Shown: one piece after another, positions 48,326 through 60,199 of the stretch
Layout of the letters: each line of letters opens with the position of its first letter
How positions within the stretch are numbered: position 1 is the first letter of the stretch
Assembly: GCA_023374025.1 (NCBI GenBank)
Contig: SIJG01000004.1
Coordinates: 1,547,226-1,611,225 of the forward strand
Source: Heterodera schachtii
Lineage: Eukaryota > Nematoda > Chromadorea > Rhabditida > Heteroderidae
DNA length: 64,000 nucleotides
Reading direction: 5' to 3'
Notes under the pieces: generated by a model
What the model was told of the DNA's origin: nothing
What the model saw: the letters and a program-made list of their open reading frames with translations, nothing else
The model's database searches: none
Made by a program: the position numbers and the translations under genes

Positions 48326-48713
48326 CCGATGGCATTCTCTTCTCTTCTCTTCCCCCCCCCCCCATTTCCCTCCGTTTTCTTTTTGAAAGCGATTGATTTT
48401 TTCAGCTGAGCAAAGAATCTGAAGGATATTTTAATAATTGGCATTCAAATGCCATCGTCGCCATTCACTTCGTAAGAATTTCCGAATTCGAAAAAAGCGT
48501 CGATGTGAAGAAAAAGCGCAGCCTAAAGGCAAAAAAGTGTTCTCCGAGTGTTTTTCTTGTCTTCTGCCTTTGTCATTATTCCGTGCTCATTTGTTTTGCC
48601 CTCAAATGAACGGTTCGAATCGCTCGCCGCCAAATGAACAACGAAATGCCGAATTTCCTTTCTGTTGGACCGCCGTCATCCGAAATTGAGGAAGCGTTTT
48701 GCCGAATCCAAAA
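48326..48713. other. probable 5' region of two divergent genes
   Basis: Contains a C run near 48352-48363 and a C/T patch. Short open stretches (RRHPKLRKRFAESKNEFG at 48666-48723 and a possible ATG exon at 48449) may be first exons of the plus-strand gene that follows; I could not join them. Confidence 0.3.
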
Positions 48714-49323
48714 ATGAATTCGGTAAAAATATTTGGAGATCAATGGGAGGAAGTGCCAGCGGACCAATGCCGAAATGAACAATTTGCCATCCGATTGGTT
48801 CACCTTGAGGAGGATATAAAGGCAATGTTGGTCATTTCGAAATATTGTATGATCAGACATTGTAAAGAACCGACTGACTTTGTGGGAGTGGTACAATTCA
48901 ATTGGTCCACTTCGGAATTGCCGTTGCTGTTGCGGTGAAAATTGTCCCCAACCGGCACTTTGGCTGTGCCCTTCTCCTCCTCCGTCTTCTCAATTTTCCC
49001 CCCTTTCATTCCTTTCGGCCTTTTCCTCCTTAATGCCGCACTCCCAACGGATTGATTGTGTGCTTCTGCTGCTGCTGATCAACTGATCAGTGCTGCTGCA
49101 GTCAATGGAAGCAGTTGCCCCCGGCACACCAAAAATTGGGACAAAAAACGGAAAAAAGACGAAATGAGACGAATTGGCAGAAGAAGTATTGGAGGATGAA
49201 GGGAAAGTGCCGTTGCTGGCGAAGTGTAAAATTTGGAAGAACGGCACATTGGGAGACGAAAGCGACGACGAAAAGGAGGACAAATTGGAGGAGGAGGATG
49301 AAGAGATCGATGACCCATTTTGA
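48714..49323 (+). CDS. hypothetical protein with acidic C-terminus, model incomplete
   Basis: An open stretch from 48714 (MNSVKIFGDQWEEVPADQCR, later KEPTDFVGVVQFNWSTSELP) and a second coding-looking stretch ending at 49323 (EVLEDEGKVPLLAKCKIWKN, then an Asp/Glu-rich tail ending DDPF) are probably one gene, but the joining introns are unclear because the frame before the second part is closed by a stop. The family is unknown. Confidence 0.35.
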
Positions 49324-50633
49324 AGTTCATTTTGCAATTTTGTTTCAGTGTAAGCGGAGACGAAGGGAAAGGCAATTGACGAAGGGAAAGGCAATTAATT
49401 TAACAATTAAAAAGCGAAAAGAAAAGGAGGAAAGGCGGCGCATCGTCGATCAAAAGTTCGTCTGATCAATTCACTGAGATCTTTTGGACCAAACGGTGGA
49501 GAATTAATTAATTTAAATGGATTTTTTATGTGTAAATGAGAATTAATTGAACAATTATTTATTGAGAGAATGTGCAGATGCTATTAAAATGAAGTTGGAT
49601 GGAATCGGATCTCACAATGAATGGCTGTCAATGTTCAGTGGGCGGGGGGGGGGGGGCACTAACATTTTAAACGACAGCGCCAACGGAAAAGCAAATGAAA
49701 GCGATGGAATGGCGGGGGGGGGGGGGGGAGGGTAATGCAAAAGGGGGACAGAGAATAAGTTGGAAGTATCGAATAATTGAGTGATGAAAGCATAACAATA
49801 AGTATTTTAAAATCGCCCCGGGTGGTGATCACTGATCAGTGTTCTTTTTTCCATTCCAAAATCGATTGGTCACCGATTATATGGCCAAACGTTTGCTTCC
49901 CAAAATAAGATCAATACGATAAATGCGCGTGAACGGAGGGGGGGGGGGGGCACATTTTAAAAACATTTTAAAAGGAAATTAAAAAAAATATATTAATAGC
50001 TGACAGTTTAATTAATTTAATATATTTTGGAAGTTTAAATGGATGAAATTCGATTAAAAAGATTTAAGGAAATGAAAAAAACAAACAAATGAAATACGAA
50101 AAATGTAGTGGAGTGCAAAAATGACTTTTGATCCCTCGGCTGAACTTTAAAAACAGAGGAGTCGAAAACCAAAGGGTTGGCACTTGCTTTGGAAGAAAAT
50201 TTAGATTTTTCCGAAAAATTGCTTGAGCGACAAATCATACGATTACCCGCCGGTTACCCCACTTTTGCGCCTCGAACTTTTGCGCCCCATACATTTGCTG
50301 TCCAAAATCGTATTCAAATTTGAGTTTTTTTCAATCCATGATCGCCTAAACACAAAAACGAAATCGGCGTAAAAGAATTGGCCAAAAACGAATCGTCTTT
50401 TTACCTAAAACTACATAAAAACTTAAGCATTTCCGAGGTAAAGCACAACAAATTGACCAATTCGATCGCAGCTTTTTGGAACAAAAACTTTAATGACTCA
50501 TAATCAGTGACAAATAAATACATATGAGAACGAATGGGCAATGAATGTGATTCATATTATTTACAATGTACACGAGTTTCTTATTAAAAAGATCACAGAA
50601 GAGTTTCCAGGTGTTAGATCGATCTTAAGCCAT
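49324..50633. other. noncoding interval with three G runs
   Basis: AT-rich. G runs lie near 49647, 49716 and 49938. A GATCACTGATCAG palindrome is at about 49828. No gene is seen. Confidence 0.5.
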
Positions 50634-51402
50634 TCACTGCGCCCGGCGTCCTTCGTTTAAAATGTCGCGGTAATCACTTTCAAGCGCCACGTTCGACTCC
50701 TTCACGCATTGTTTCACCCTCTCATTGTACCGCTGGGGATTGATGCGAAACATCAGCTGAAATAAAGGAGGGGGAAGCATTGAAAAACGCATGCAAATCG
50801 AATGTTTCGTTTCTTACGAGCGCCTCGAGATTTGCAGGGCTCAAAAAGTTCGGCTCCGACAGCATGGATTGGACTGAGATGACGATGGACTCCACCGTGT
50901 GCACAGGCTGCCAACGTTCTGCCGCCCTCTCGACGCCATGCGGTCCGTCGCCCGGCGGGTGGAGAATACTGATGCACACATAGCCATCCCTGTAAACTGT
51001 TGGGAGAGGGTAGGGAGAAGCATGATGAATGAATGGTGAACACGGGGTTTACCATTTGGATGCAAAATGTTAGTGATAAATCGCATCTTCGGCGGATGTT
51101 GCGGGTAACTGATCGGAAAGTCGAGTTGTGCCAAAAAGGTGCCGCCTTCGCTAAAATGTGAAAGGGGAAATCAGTGGTTGATCAAATGTGTGTGGTCTCA
51201 TTGGCAGCAAACTCACTAGGGCGATTCGGGCGGACCAAAAATGATCACTTGCCATTTGAAGATCTGAAAAACTGGGGGATTGAAAGGCAAAATTGGGAAA
51301 AAAGAAAGTGCCGACATTGTCGTCAACGAGGCCACGGACAGCAAATCCATCGGTCGGGTTCGTCTGAAGTTCGACCAATTGACGGGCTAACGAAGCGGAC
51401 AT
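50634..51402 (-). CDS. ubiquitin-conjugating enzyme E2, UBE2G type
   Basis: E2 enzymes carry activated ubiquitin on a catalytic Cys; UBE2G1/UBE2G2 relatives act in ER-associated degradation and build Lys48 chains. Five exons: 51316-51402, 51217-51263, 51053-51150, 50818-50996 and 50634-50756, about 177 residues, the usual size. Landmarks in order: LARQLVELQTNPTDGF, LVDDNIFKWQVIIFGPPESP, YEGGTFLAQLDFPISYP, PPKMRFITNILHPN (HPN motif), then RDGYVCISIL with the catalytic Cys, PPGDGPHGVERAAERW, and TVESIVISVQSMLSEPN. The insertion just after the catalytic Cys (HPPGDGPHGVERAAERW) is diagnostic of the UBE2G/UBE2R/Ubc7 group. The start Met (MSASLARQL) gives the expected N-terminus. Confidence 0.93.
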
Positions 51403-51662
51403 CAATGGGAAACACGGCACGGCACAAAAAGGCAGCAAAAATTGTGACAATTTCATGAGCAAATCCATCCCTTTTATACACGATTTCAAAGTAATTTTTG
51501 ACAAGGGTCATTTTGGGAGTCTAAAATAAATATAAAAGGAGTGAACAATGACATTTTTAAACACTTTCACCATTACTCGTCGACATTTCGTCCGATTCAC
51601 ATATTTCCTTTCCTTCCGTTCTGTCGTCCAACTGCTGCCACTTTCAATTGGCCTTCACGGCA
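51403..51662. other. divergent promoter region
   Basis: About 260 bases between two head-to-head genes, with T-rich sequence near the plus-strand start. No other feature seen. Confidence 0.4.
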
Positions 51663-52920
51663 ATGGTAAAAATTTCAAATTCTTTCTTTTTCCGGTATTT
51701 TTTAAAATTTCCTCCCATTTCAATTAAGACTGACACTCCTCCTCCACCTGCTTCTGTTGTTGATGCTGCTGCCGCTGGTGGTGCTGATGACGCCGTTGGT
51801 TTGGAGCAACGTTTTCGTCAACTCATCATGTCCATCGGCCGAGGAAACGAAGACGCAGTGCGCGAGCTTTCCATTCTGATCGAGTCATTCAACCAGGAGC
51901 AGCGCATCGACTTCCTCGAGATCATGAGTAATTGCGTCCAGATTGGCATCTGTGTGTTTAACTCTGCCCACATCATTTTTTCAGCAAGAATGTACGTCGA
52001 GGGCGGAGCCAGCGTTGACATGCCGGGTGGTCAAGAAGGAATCACCATGTTGATGATCGCTGCGCTCTCTGGAAGGGTAGGAAAAAAATGTCTCGTTTTT
52101 TGGAGAAAAAAATCATTTTTCTATTTTGTTAAGCTGGACTTTGCGCGCTACTTGCTCACCCACGGTGCAAACGTTGGACGTTTGGACTCCACCGGTGGCT
52201 TTTTGCCAATTTAGAATTTTCTGATCATTAATGGTTGTTTTTCCCATTTCAGGAAACGTTTTCGCACTGATGGTAGCTGCCGAATCTGGTCATTTGGAGG
52301 TGTGCCGTCTGCTGGTCGAGGAATGGGCAGCTGAAGTCAACCAGCAAGCAATCGATGGCTCGACACCTTTGATGGGCGCGAGCAGTGAGGGACGCCTGGA
52401 CGTTGGTGGGTTGAAAAATTGGAAAATCGAATTTCACATCTATCTAATTTTTTGCTCTCAAATTTCAGTGATTTATCTCATCGATCATGGCGCTGAAGTC
52501 CAACACACGGACGCCGAAGGATACAACTCGCTGATGCACGCGGTGAAGAACGGGAAGACTGAAGTGGCACGACACTTGCTGTCCAATGGTGCAAGCACTG
52601 ACCAAGTGGGCACCGACGGTGGGCACAACTTTAATTGCACTATTTTCCCCTCTATTTTTAAGGCAAACGGGCACGGGACTTGGCCCAAGAAGGAGGACTC
52701 GCCGAAATGATGGACATTTTTCGCACTACCACGGCAGCGGAACCAACGGAGGCGGAACGTTGAAGGGTGAGAATGATTTTTAAAAATTTTTCCGGACTGA
52801 TCAAATGCAAAAAATTCATTTTCAGACAGCAAAAGACGACCGACAGCAGCAGCAGCAGATGTGATAGTCGCACTGACAATGAGAGGGAATTGCGGCTCAC
52901 AAACAATCGGACGGATGTGA
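51663..52920 (+). CDS. ankyrin-repeat protein, start codon on its own exon
   Basis: Ankyrin repeats mediate protein binding. Eight exons in phase: 51663-51665 (only the ATG is coding), 51729-51927, 51985-52076, 52134-52194, 52253-52405, 52469-52618, 52663-52767 and 52826-52920, 285 residues. The first part is Pro/Ala-rich then helical (GLEQRFRQLIMSIGRGNEDA). Repeats follow: ITMLMIAALSGRLDFARYLL with THGANV, FALMVAAESGHLEVCRLLVE, STPLMGASSEGRLDVVIYLI with DHGAEV, and YNSLMHAVKNGKTEVARHLL with SNGAS. The TPLMxA and G-A-x motifs are standard. The tail is Thr/Gly-rich then basic. No membrane or catalytic domain, and no closer family assigned. Confidence 0.8.
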
Positions 52921-54341
52921 TTTATATTCGATCATTTTTATGTAATAATCGCCATGTATATATGATTTGCTTGTCACGCTCGGATATTTGCTGCTCTGAT
53001 TGTACATATTGTATTACTGTGCCTAACAAAATTTAATACTCGATAAATAAATTGTTTGTCCACGTGTCTACAAAATTCCCGTTTGGTTTTAAAAAAAAAC
53101 ACTCGTAAGACTGTCGAAAAATAACCAACTTTTGCATCAAACTAAAATTTTTAGATAAAAAAACACATGACGTTATGCCATGAATTTCAAAATTACGAGT
53201 ATTTTTAAAAAATCAGAACACCAAAATCAGTCTCAGATTTCGACCCTCCAAATCAGAACATTTCTGCGAAATCAAAACAATCCAATCCCTGGTTTATTTA
53301 GAGACAAAGAGAGCGAGTTTTATGACTTTTTGAATTAAATAAATCTGACTTGGCGTTTGACACTTGTCTGAGTATGTTTTATTTTATTTTGTTTGTCGAA
53401 AAACATCCATTAATCATGGTCTAAATCAGGGTTACCCTTGAAAATTTCCCAAAATAAGTATATCGCTGGTCAAAAATAAGTAATTTTTTAAAACAGTTTA
53501 ACGGCTTAAAACTGCATTGCGCAGTCCAGGCCACGAAATGTCCAAGTCTGGAATTTTTCATGTCATTTTACATTGTTTTTTTTTTTTTGCGGCGCGTTTT
53601 TTCAAAGAATTTTGGCGAACCGGGCGAGGCAAGGCATCAGGCGGTGCCGATAGGCGCCGCCGGGAAAAATTTTCCAATTTTTAATGCGATTTGTTAAGAG
53701 ATTTTGTCCAAAAATAACCAAATTTAGCGATTTTGAGCAATATTACAAGAAAATTAAGGATTTTTAGGGTCCGGCGGTGCCGACAGGCGCCGACGGAGAA
53801 AAATTGAAAATTTTATTCTATTTATTAATAGAATTGTACAAAAATTACTAATTTTTGAAAATTTTTTTTTTTAATTTACCGAAAATTTCCGACTTTTCAT
53901 CAAAAATTTCGGGAATCGGAAGTCGCAATTTCGACAACCAAAAATTTTTCGGAAATCGTAATTCCGACCCCAAAAATGTCGGAAATCGGAAGTCGGAATT
54001 TGACAACCAAAAATTTTTCTGATATCATAATTTCGACCCCAAAAATGTCGGAAGTCGGAAATCGGAATTCCGTCCCATCCCTGCCTTGAACATTTTGTGG
54101 GTGCCAACTTTCTTTCGAAATTTAGAATATTTAGTGAACTTGTTACGATTTTGTTTATAAAATTCCCTTCAAAACATAATTTTTCTCTCAAATATTTCAA
54201 TAAAAATCGTAATTTTCCTTTGAGTCCAAAAATAAGTACAAAATAAGTACCTTGAGCTCAAATAAGTACAATACTTACAAATAAGTACAAAGGGTAGCCC
54301 TGGTCTAAATTCTGAATGGAGGCCAAGTTTTGTAGGGGTCA
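52921..54341. repeat. repeat-rich intergenic interval
   Basis: Holds several repeat types: a GGCGGTGCCGA-AGGCGCCG motif twice (53639 and 53771), a tandem of about 80 bases at 53905-54075 built on AAAAATGTCGGAAATCGGAA, and scattered AAATAAGTAC units (53449-53490 and 54228-54290). No gene. The minus-strand open frame here is only a translation of the tandem. Confidence 0.7.
53905..54075. repeat. tandem repeat, about 80-base unit, two copies
   Basis: Two diverged copies share ACAACCAAAAATTTTTC, then CGACCCCAAAAATGTCGG and GGAAGTCGG. The repeat is open on the minus strand and yields a repeated peptide SDFRHFWGRNYD, which has no coding support. Confidence 0.75.
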
Positions 54342-56960
54342 ATGGTTTCGGAGTTGGATTTCCCTAAAAAAACAATAATTCATTTTTCCCAGATCAGGAA
54401 AACGACATTCATTTTTCTTCCACCTGAAAAATGTCGGCGTCAATTCCAAGGCGTTCTTCCCAGGCTTCGCTGGCAGAAAAAAGTGAAAAGCAAGGAGCTG
54501 ATCTACGAGGCCAGAATGAAGATCCAGGAACGACTGAAGGAACTCGGTTTCCCCGTCCAAAACACGACGGTCAAAGGGCCAAGTGGCAGCGAACGTTTCC
54601 GAGAAACGGTGCTCAAACCCGAGGAGGCGAGCGCATTCACTCAGTTGCACATGGAGAAGATAAAGCGACTTAACGAGGTTTTGGGACGCAATTTGTGTAA
54701 TTGCTGATAATTAATGAACTTTAGGCCAGGAGTCGGGCTGCCAAAGGCCTTTCCACTCTGAATTTAAAGACACCGTCGTTAGTTTTTGACACAATTTCTG
54801 CCGAAAAGCAAATGGTGGCGAAGCGTGAACCCTCGGGGCCTATCCGCCAATCTTTGGACAAGGCCGATTCGTCGACCATAGAAGTGACTTCGTCATTAGA
54901 CAATTAATATTCTTTTCAAAATCCTAAGCTGAAAAAGTCCGCTGCTTCTCCACATGGCCAACAAATTGAACCCGATTCCAGCACAAGTGCCGCTCACAAT
55001 CAGCAAGAATTTTTGGACCCGCGAATTTACATAAAACCGGCCGCTCGCCAAAAACGACACTTTGAATTCAAACTTCCGGGAGAATATGAAACATTGGCCA
55101 AAATCCAGCGGTCAAAGGCCAGATTGGAGCGACTTCAGGTCCATTTTTGATTGTTAATTAGAGCTCTTTATTTTGAAAATTGAATATCTATGTTCCCCTA
55201 TTGATTTGTATCTATTTTTTCTGTGCAAAAATAGGTGATCGTAGAACCTGAAATGTCCTAAAAAAACTGATTAAGGTCCGAAACTAATTTTGACTGCTTA
55301 CTCCCATTTTAGTCTGAAATTGAAAAGGCGGCAAAACAAACGGGCATTTCCTCTGCGGTGAAATTGGCAATTGTGACGCCTAGCGGACTGCCGGAGACGA
55401 GCACTGACGAATACATTCCGTTGGTGGAGTGGTGGGACGAAGTTGTGCTCGGAAACAACTGCAAAGAGTGGGCGAAAGGGGGACAAAGGCAATGCCAATG
55501 CTAACCAATTTACAGCTACAACGAAATGCCCTCGCAAGAGTTGGCACCGGTTGAACATTACGCGGATTCTGTCACGGATTTGGTGGAGCATCCCATCCAA
55601 CTGAAACCACCGGACGAACCATTGCAACCGCAATACATTAAGGCAAGGGAGCCATTGATGGCCAAACTCTGCAAATGTATTACATTTTAGGCTTCTCTAA
55701 CCAAAAAGGAGAGGAAAAAATTGCGACGCCAAAACCGTCGCGAGGCATTGAAAGAAAGAGCGGAGAAAATTCGGCTTGGATTGGAAAAACCGCCGGATCC
55801 AAAATTGAAAATCAGCAATTTGATGCGCGTGTTAGGCACCGATGCAATTCAAGACCCAACCAAAATGGAAGCGAAAGTCAGTGGACAAATTCACAGGAAA
55901 AACAATTAGTTTCGCAATTGTTTAGGTCCGAAAGCAAATGGCCGAACGGGCGCAAAAGCACGTGGAGGACAACAGAAGCAGAAAACTGACCAGGGAAGAG
56001 AAGGCCGCCAAGGCCATCCGGAAGATTGGGGAGGACACAACATTGGCAGTGCACGTCACCGTTTTCAAGTGGGGAAAAGGGGCATCATTAGCAAAGCAAA
56101 ACGGGACAATGCCAATGCATTCTTCATTCATTCTTTTCAGGACCAAATCGTTGGCAAACCCTGCGAAGAAATTCAAAGTGATGATGAACGCCAAACAGTT
56201 GCAAATGACCGGTGTTGTCATTGTGTTGGAAGACATAAATGTTGTTGTGATGGAGGGAGGTCAGTTTAAAATTCGGTTTTGTTTCTACACTTACAATTAG
56301 ATTTAAAAAAAAAATCAACAAAGGCGCAATTTTGAACCATTCCAATAGCATAAATTGGCCAACTGATTAACCAAATAGATGCAGCAATATTCATACGTGA
56401 AAATGCCATAATATGCCGATTTTTTTTTTTTTTTGTTCAATGCTTTCAAAACAGCGTCGTACGCTTAATTGCTTCCCGTACGCCCTTTGTTGACTTTTTA
56501 AAAAATTTGAGGTGTAGGAGCAAAACTGAAAAACCTGAATTTCGGCACGCAAATTTATCCACTTTATGTAATTAAGGTCCCAAGCAGCAAAAGTTCTTCA
56601 AAAACTTGATGCTCAACAGAATTCGATGGTCTGCTGAAATTGCCGGTCAAAAGCACGACCGAAGGGCGACGCATAACAGAGCGAATGAAATGGGAGAAGG
56701 GACGGAGGATGGACCAGCGGAAGAGAAGAGGAACGAGTGCGTTTTGGTAAGCCATCCCAACCAAGTTTGTCGTACTAATTCAAATTGTTCATTCTCAGAT
56801 TTGGGAGGGCGTCGTGCAAAAGCGAGCATTCACTGGTGAGCCACGCTTCACTCCTGTGACCAATCATAAGCAGGCCCGTGAACTGCTCGAAAAGTACGGA
56901 GTGCCACACTACTGGGACCTGTGTTACTCTACGACTGTCCTTCTGAATGACGAGACCTGA
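54342..56960 (+). CDS. prpf3: PRPF3, U4/U6 snRNP splicing factor
   Basis: PRPF3 (Prp3) binds the U4/U6 duplex and is essential for tri-snRNP assembly. The conserved C-terminal PRP3 and DUF1115 regions are complete: [138 protein letters not shown] and HYWDLCYS, ending NDET at 56960. The N-terminal part has [18 protein letters not shown] and [13 protein letters not shown]. The PWI domain found at the N-terminus of vertebrate PRPF3 is not visible, either absent or on an unresolved upstream exon; the start at 54342 is therefore tentative. Introns are short and GT-AG. Confidence 0.92.
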
Positions 56961-57325
56961 TGAGAGTGGACGGCTAAATGAAACTACAAATTGACTCATA
57001 TTCGTGTTTTTAGTGATTTTGAGTTTAATCGTGTAAATCTGCTGAAGTGATGAGATTTATCATGTTTTTATATTTCATTTGTTCTTAACTGTCGACAGAA
57101 AAATGTTTCACAGAATTTGGACCAAAGTGGCAACAAAAAGGGTGGAATAAAACTTCTGGCATTCGGTTTTGTTGAAAAAAGAAGCACAGTGGGAATTGCG
57201 TTTGGGTCCGGGGTTCGGAATAGGCAAATATGAGGTCAGATTAGTGTCCCACCGACTAAGCAACACATTAATAAATAAATACTTGCATTAACACAATTTT
57301 TAAACGAAATTTTTGCATAATGATT
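56961..57325. other. convergent 3' intergenic region
   Basis: AT-rich with an AATAAA at about 57145 suitable for PRPF3 polyadenylation. No gene seen. Confidence 0.4.
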
Positions 57326-58681
57326 TTATGAATATAAATGTTTTTGTTGTTGGAACTGTTCATGCAAGGGGCCAATTTGGGACCGGGGGAACACTTCGAT
57401 TGCGATTGTTTCGGGGAGGGGCCAATGGGCGGCGGAGTCGCCCCCGGGGCAATTCGTCCCCTTTCCCTCGTGCGCTTCTCTCCGATCACTCTCTTCCGCT
57501 TCTCCCTTTTCCTTTCGGTGTGCCAATATTTCTGCGCCTGTCCATGCCACCATCACTCCGTTGTCCGTGCACAATTCCCGCGGCAACACAATCACTTGGA
57601 CAAAGTTTCGTTGGGCAGCGATTTCTTTGACGCGCGTCCGAAAGTGTTCGTTGGCGGCAACGCCTCCGGCGACCACCAAAAAGCATTGGCTTTGTGAATT
57701 CGTTGCGGCAAAAAAATGCCAAAGTCGGGGCAAGAAGGTGACAAATGAGTTCGGTGACTGTGTGCTAAAGCGAAAAAGGAGGGCATTGGCACGGGGCGAA
57801 GTCGGCGGGGAATTTCCTTCGGTTTTGGACCTGAATGCCGGCACACCAAACGGCCAACTCAGTCCCGCCGTTGCGCCACTCCTTCCGCCGGTGCAACAAA
57901 CTCAGATAACGACCTTTGACCTCATTGAAGTCCATTTGGTCGCCAAAGGACCACGAAGGGAGGGCGAAACGGCCGACTTCGTCCGGAGGGCACCTTCGAT
58001 TACAATTAAATTAAATGTATTCGAATTGAATTGGTGGTTCCGCCCGCCCACTTTTTGGCCATTTGTTCCATTTGTGCCGCGAAAGAGCCTTTGTATGGGG
58101 CGAGGCCCAATTCCCGTGCCAATTTGTCCAAACATTCGCCCGGACTTCCGCCAGCAGAGTCAGCCAAAACCTTGGGAGGAATGGACGAGAGAAATGAATG
58201 AAAAATTAGAAAACAAACATAAAATTCGTTAGGACTGTGAACGGTGCAAATGAGGCAATGGGCGCCGGAGGCGATGAGAGTGAAAAAGGGAAAAGAGAGT
58301 TGGGGATGGAGCAGACGAGCGACCAAAGAGTGGGCACGCAAATGGTGGAAGGGAATCAGGGGACGACGAAATCGAAAAGGCAATTAAGGGGAGAGTGTCA
58401 ATTAGGACTAATTAGCCAATTGAGTGACTAAGCACAAAACAGTCTGACAATTAATTGATCATTAATTCATTCCAACACCTGGCAAAAGCAAGCGCATGCT
58501 CAACACCAACTGAAAATGGAGAAAAACGACTGAATTAAATGGATGAAAAAAGTAATGAAATGCCTTTTAGACAATAAACGAGGCCAGGACAATTGGAAAC
58601 GGACACCGCGTCAATGTCAGAGGAACGGAGGTCAGAATCGGACAAAGCATTCTCAATGAGAGGACCAATCACAGAACGATG
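57326..58681 (-). CDS. osgepl1: OSGEPL1/Qri7-like tRNA threonylcarbamoyltransferase, N-terminus not found
   Basis: Mitochondrial OSGEPL1/Qri7 makes the t6A modification at position 37 of ANN-decoding tRNAs. Motifs in order: HRSVIGPLIENALSDSDLR and AVSVSNCPGL (58590-58681), GVEHALAFAR (about 58480-58510), RRPLIPFHHLRAHSLVARLL with the metal-binding HHLRAH, FTLIASGAHCLICT, DSAGGSPGECLDKLARELGL, HTVTELICHLLAPTLAFFCR, then LVVAGGVAANEHFR and ELCTDNGVMVAWTGAE with the C-terminal metal-site DNG. The first about 60 residues (normally GIETSCDD and the start of the ATP fold) are not present between this exon and the upstream gene 185 bases away. Within 57670-57690 the helix and the VVAGGVAAN strand lie in different frames. 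A one-base assembly indel or pseudogenisation are both possible. Confidence 0.78.
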
Positions 58682-58865
58682 CTAACAAAAAAAAAGGATA
58701 AATATAAGGCGAAAACATTAAGTGAATGGCCAAAAAGGGAAGCAAACAAATGCTAATTGGCAAATTAAGCCTCAGAAAAACAGTAAACCGAAAAAAATAT
58801 AGCGTACATGGTTCAATCAAAGTCATTCATTAAACTGGGAATCACATAAATGTACTAATTGCCAT

Positions 58866-60199
58866 TTAGTACCAATAGGTCGGCATTGTTTCACCCTCGG
58901 GGCGCTTCTCCAATTTCATTTGCTCCTCAATTTCTTGCTCAAATGTGCTCAACTTCGGCATGTAGGTCCGTTTTAGCACAGCTTCGGCTGGTGTGTCCTT
59001 TCCCGGCACTTCTAAAACCGAATTTCATCTTCAGGGGGTCGGACAGTGCCGTCACTCGCCCAAATAAGTTTCAGGCGCTACGTAATCGTAAGTGGTGAAG
59101 GCGCGACTGGGCAGAGGGATGAGGAAGCCGGTGCGGGAGCTGATCCGCTGGTATTCCCTGCAATTCCCAATGATGGACAACAAAGGCATACAACACTCAC
59201 GTCTTCGAGTCGTTCAGCACCCATTTGGCCGTGCACGGTTCACTTACAATTGGAATGGTAACATTAGGGGAAAGAATGGACTAATTAGGCCACTAATTGA
59301 GTCTAATCAATCGACTCATTCGGTGCCAATTGCCCGGGGGCACTCACCCGTCGCTCGGGTCCACCAATTCCACTTCGCCTTTGTGCAGGAAGAGGGGCTG
59401 CTCCTCCCACTGGTCGAAGAAAACGTCGCCAATTCCCATCTCTTTCATTCTGCCCTTGTTGAATTTGTCCACGAGTTTTGTGTGCAATCCCTCCACAAAA
59501 ACCTTCAAAAAAACATTCGCTTTTTCGGTGTTTCGTATTAACTTACCGCATTTGATTCTTTGATCACGTGGGACACCTAAACAAATTAAGTTTTTTTATT
59601 GAAAATAACTCATAAAAAAGTCATTCCATTTTGATTAATTTTAGCGAATTTGAACCGTTCATTCATTTTGTTCTCACATTGCTTTTGCGGCCTTTGTGCT
59701 TGCCGACCATCACTTGGACAGTGTCGCCGGGGAAAATTGTCCAATTTTGTGCCGGAATTGTCGGCAATTTGTTCCATTTTTTCGGTAGAATTTCGTGGAA
59801 AACAGTTGTCTTTGGTATATCTTTTCCTGTCTGATCACATTTTCCACTTCTCCGTACTCCCACGGACGTTTCGTTCTCATCGCCCAATCATCGGGTCGAA
59901 TTCTGAAAATTTCGGAGAAAATAATACGAATTTGAAGCCACAAAATCTGCGCGACTTACGCCCAACGAATGACCGGCGGTGCGCCAAAGCGATTGTCGTA
60001 CACCTTCATAGGGACATGCCTTTGCGCTTTGTCCAGGTAAGCCTTAATTTCACCAGCAGATAAAAACAATTTTTGGCCGATTCGCTGTCCGTCGCTTGGA
60101 TTTTAAGCGGACATTGTGCAAATTCACCTTCGGAAAATGTCTTGCATAATCCAATTCCGCGTGCAGTTTCCGAACCATCGCCTGACACGTCAACCGCAT
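58866..60199 (-). CDS. mrpl24: mitochondrial ribosomal protein L24
   Basis: A large-subunit mitoribosome protein of the L24/KOW family. The start ATG at 60199 gives MRLTCQAMVRKLHAELDYAR, followed after a 44-base intron by GQKLFLSAGEIKAYLDKAQR and GAPPVIRWA, then PDDWAMRTKRPWEYGEVENV. The KOW core is NWTIFPGDTVQVMVGKHKGR, next VSHVIKESNA, VFVEGLHTKL, GEVELVDPSDG, EYQRISSRTGFLIPLPSRAF and finally PAEAVLKRTYMPKLSTFEQE to MPTYWY, the usual MRPL24 C-terminus ending in YWY. Near 59830-59845 the frame of EYGEVENV and the frame of DIPKTTVFHEILPKKW differ by one base next to an AAAA run, suggesting a missing base. It lies on the same strand as, and between, exportin-4 and OSGEPL1. Confidence 0.88.

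Noticed and set aside
53871..54200. protein with repeated SDFRHFWGRNYD peptide
   Set aside because: The repeated peptide follows the DNA tandem exactly, has no start-site or splice support and no conservation beyond the repeat.
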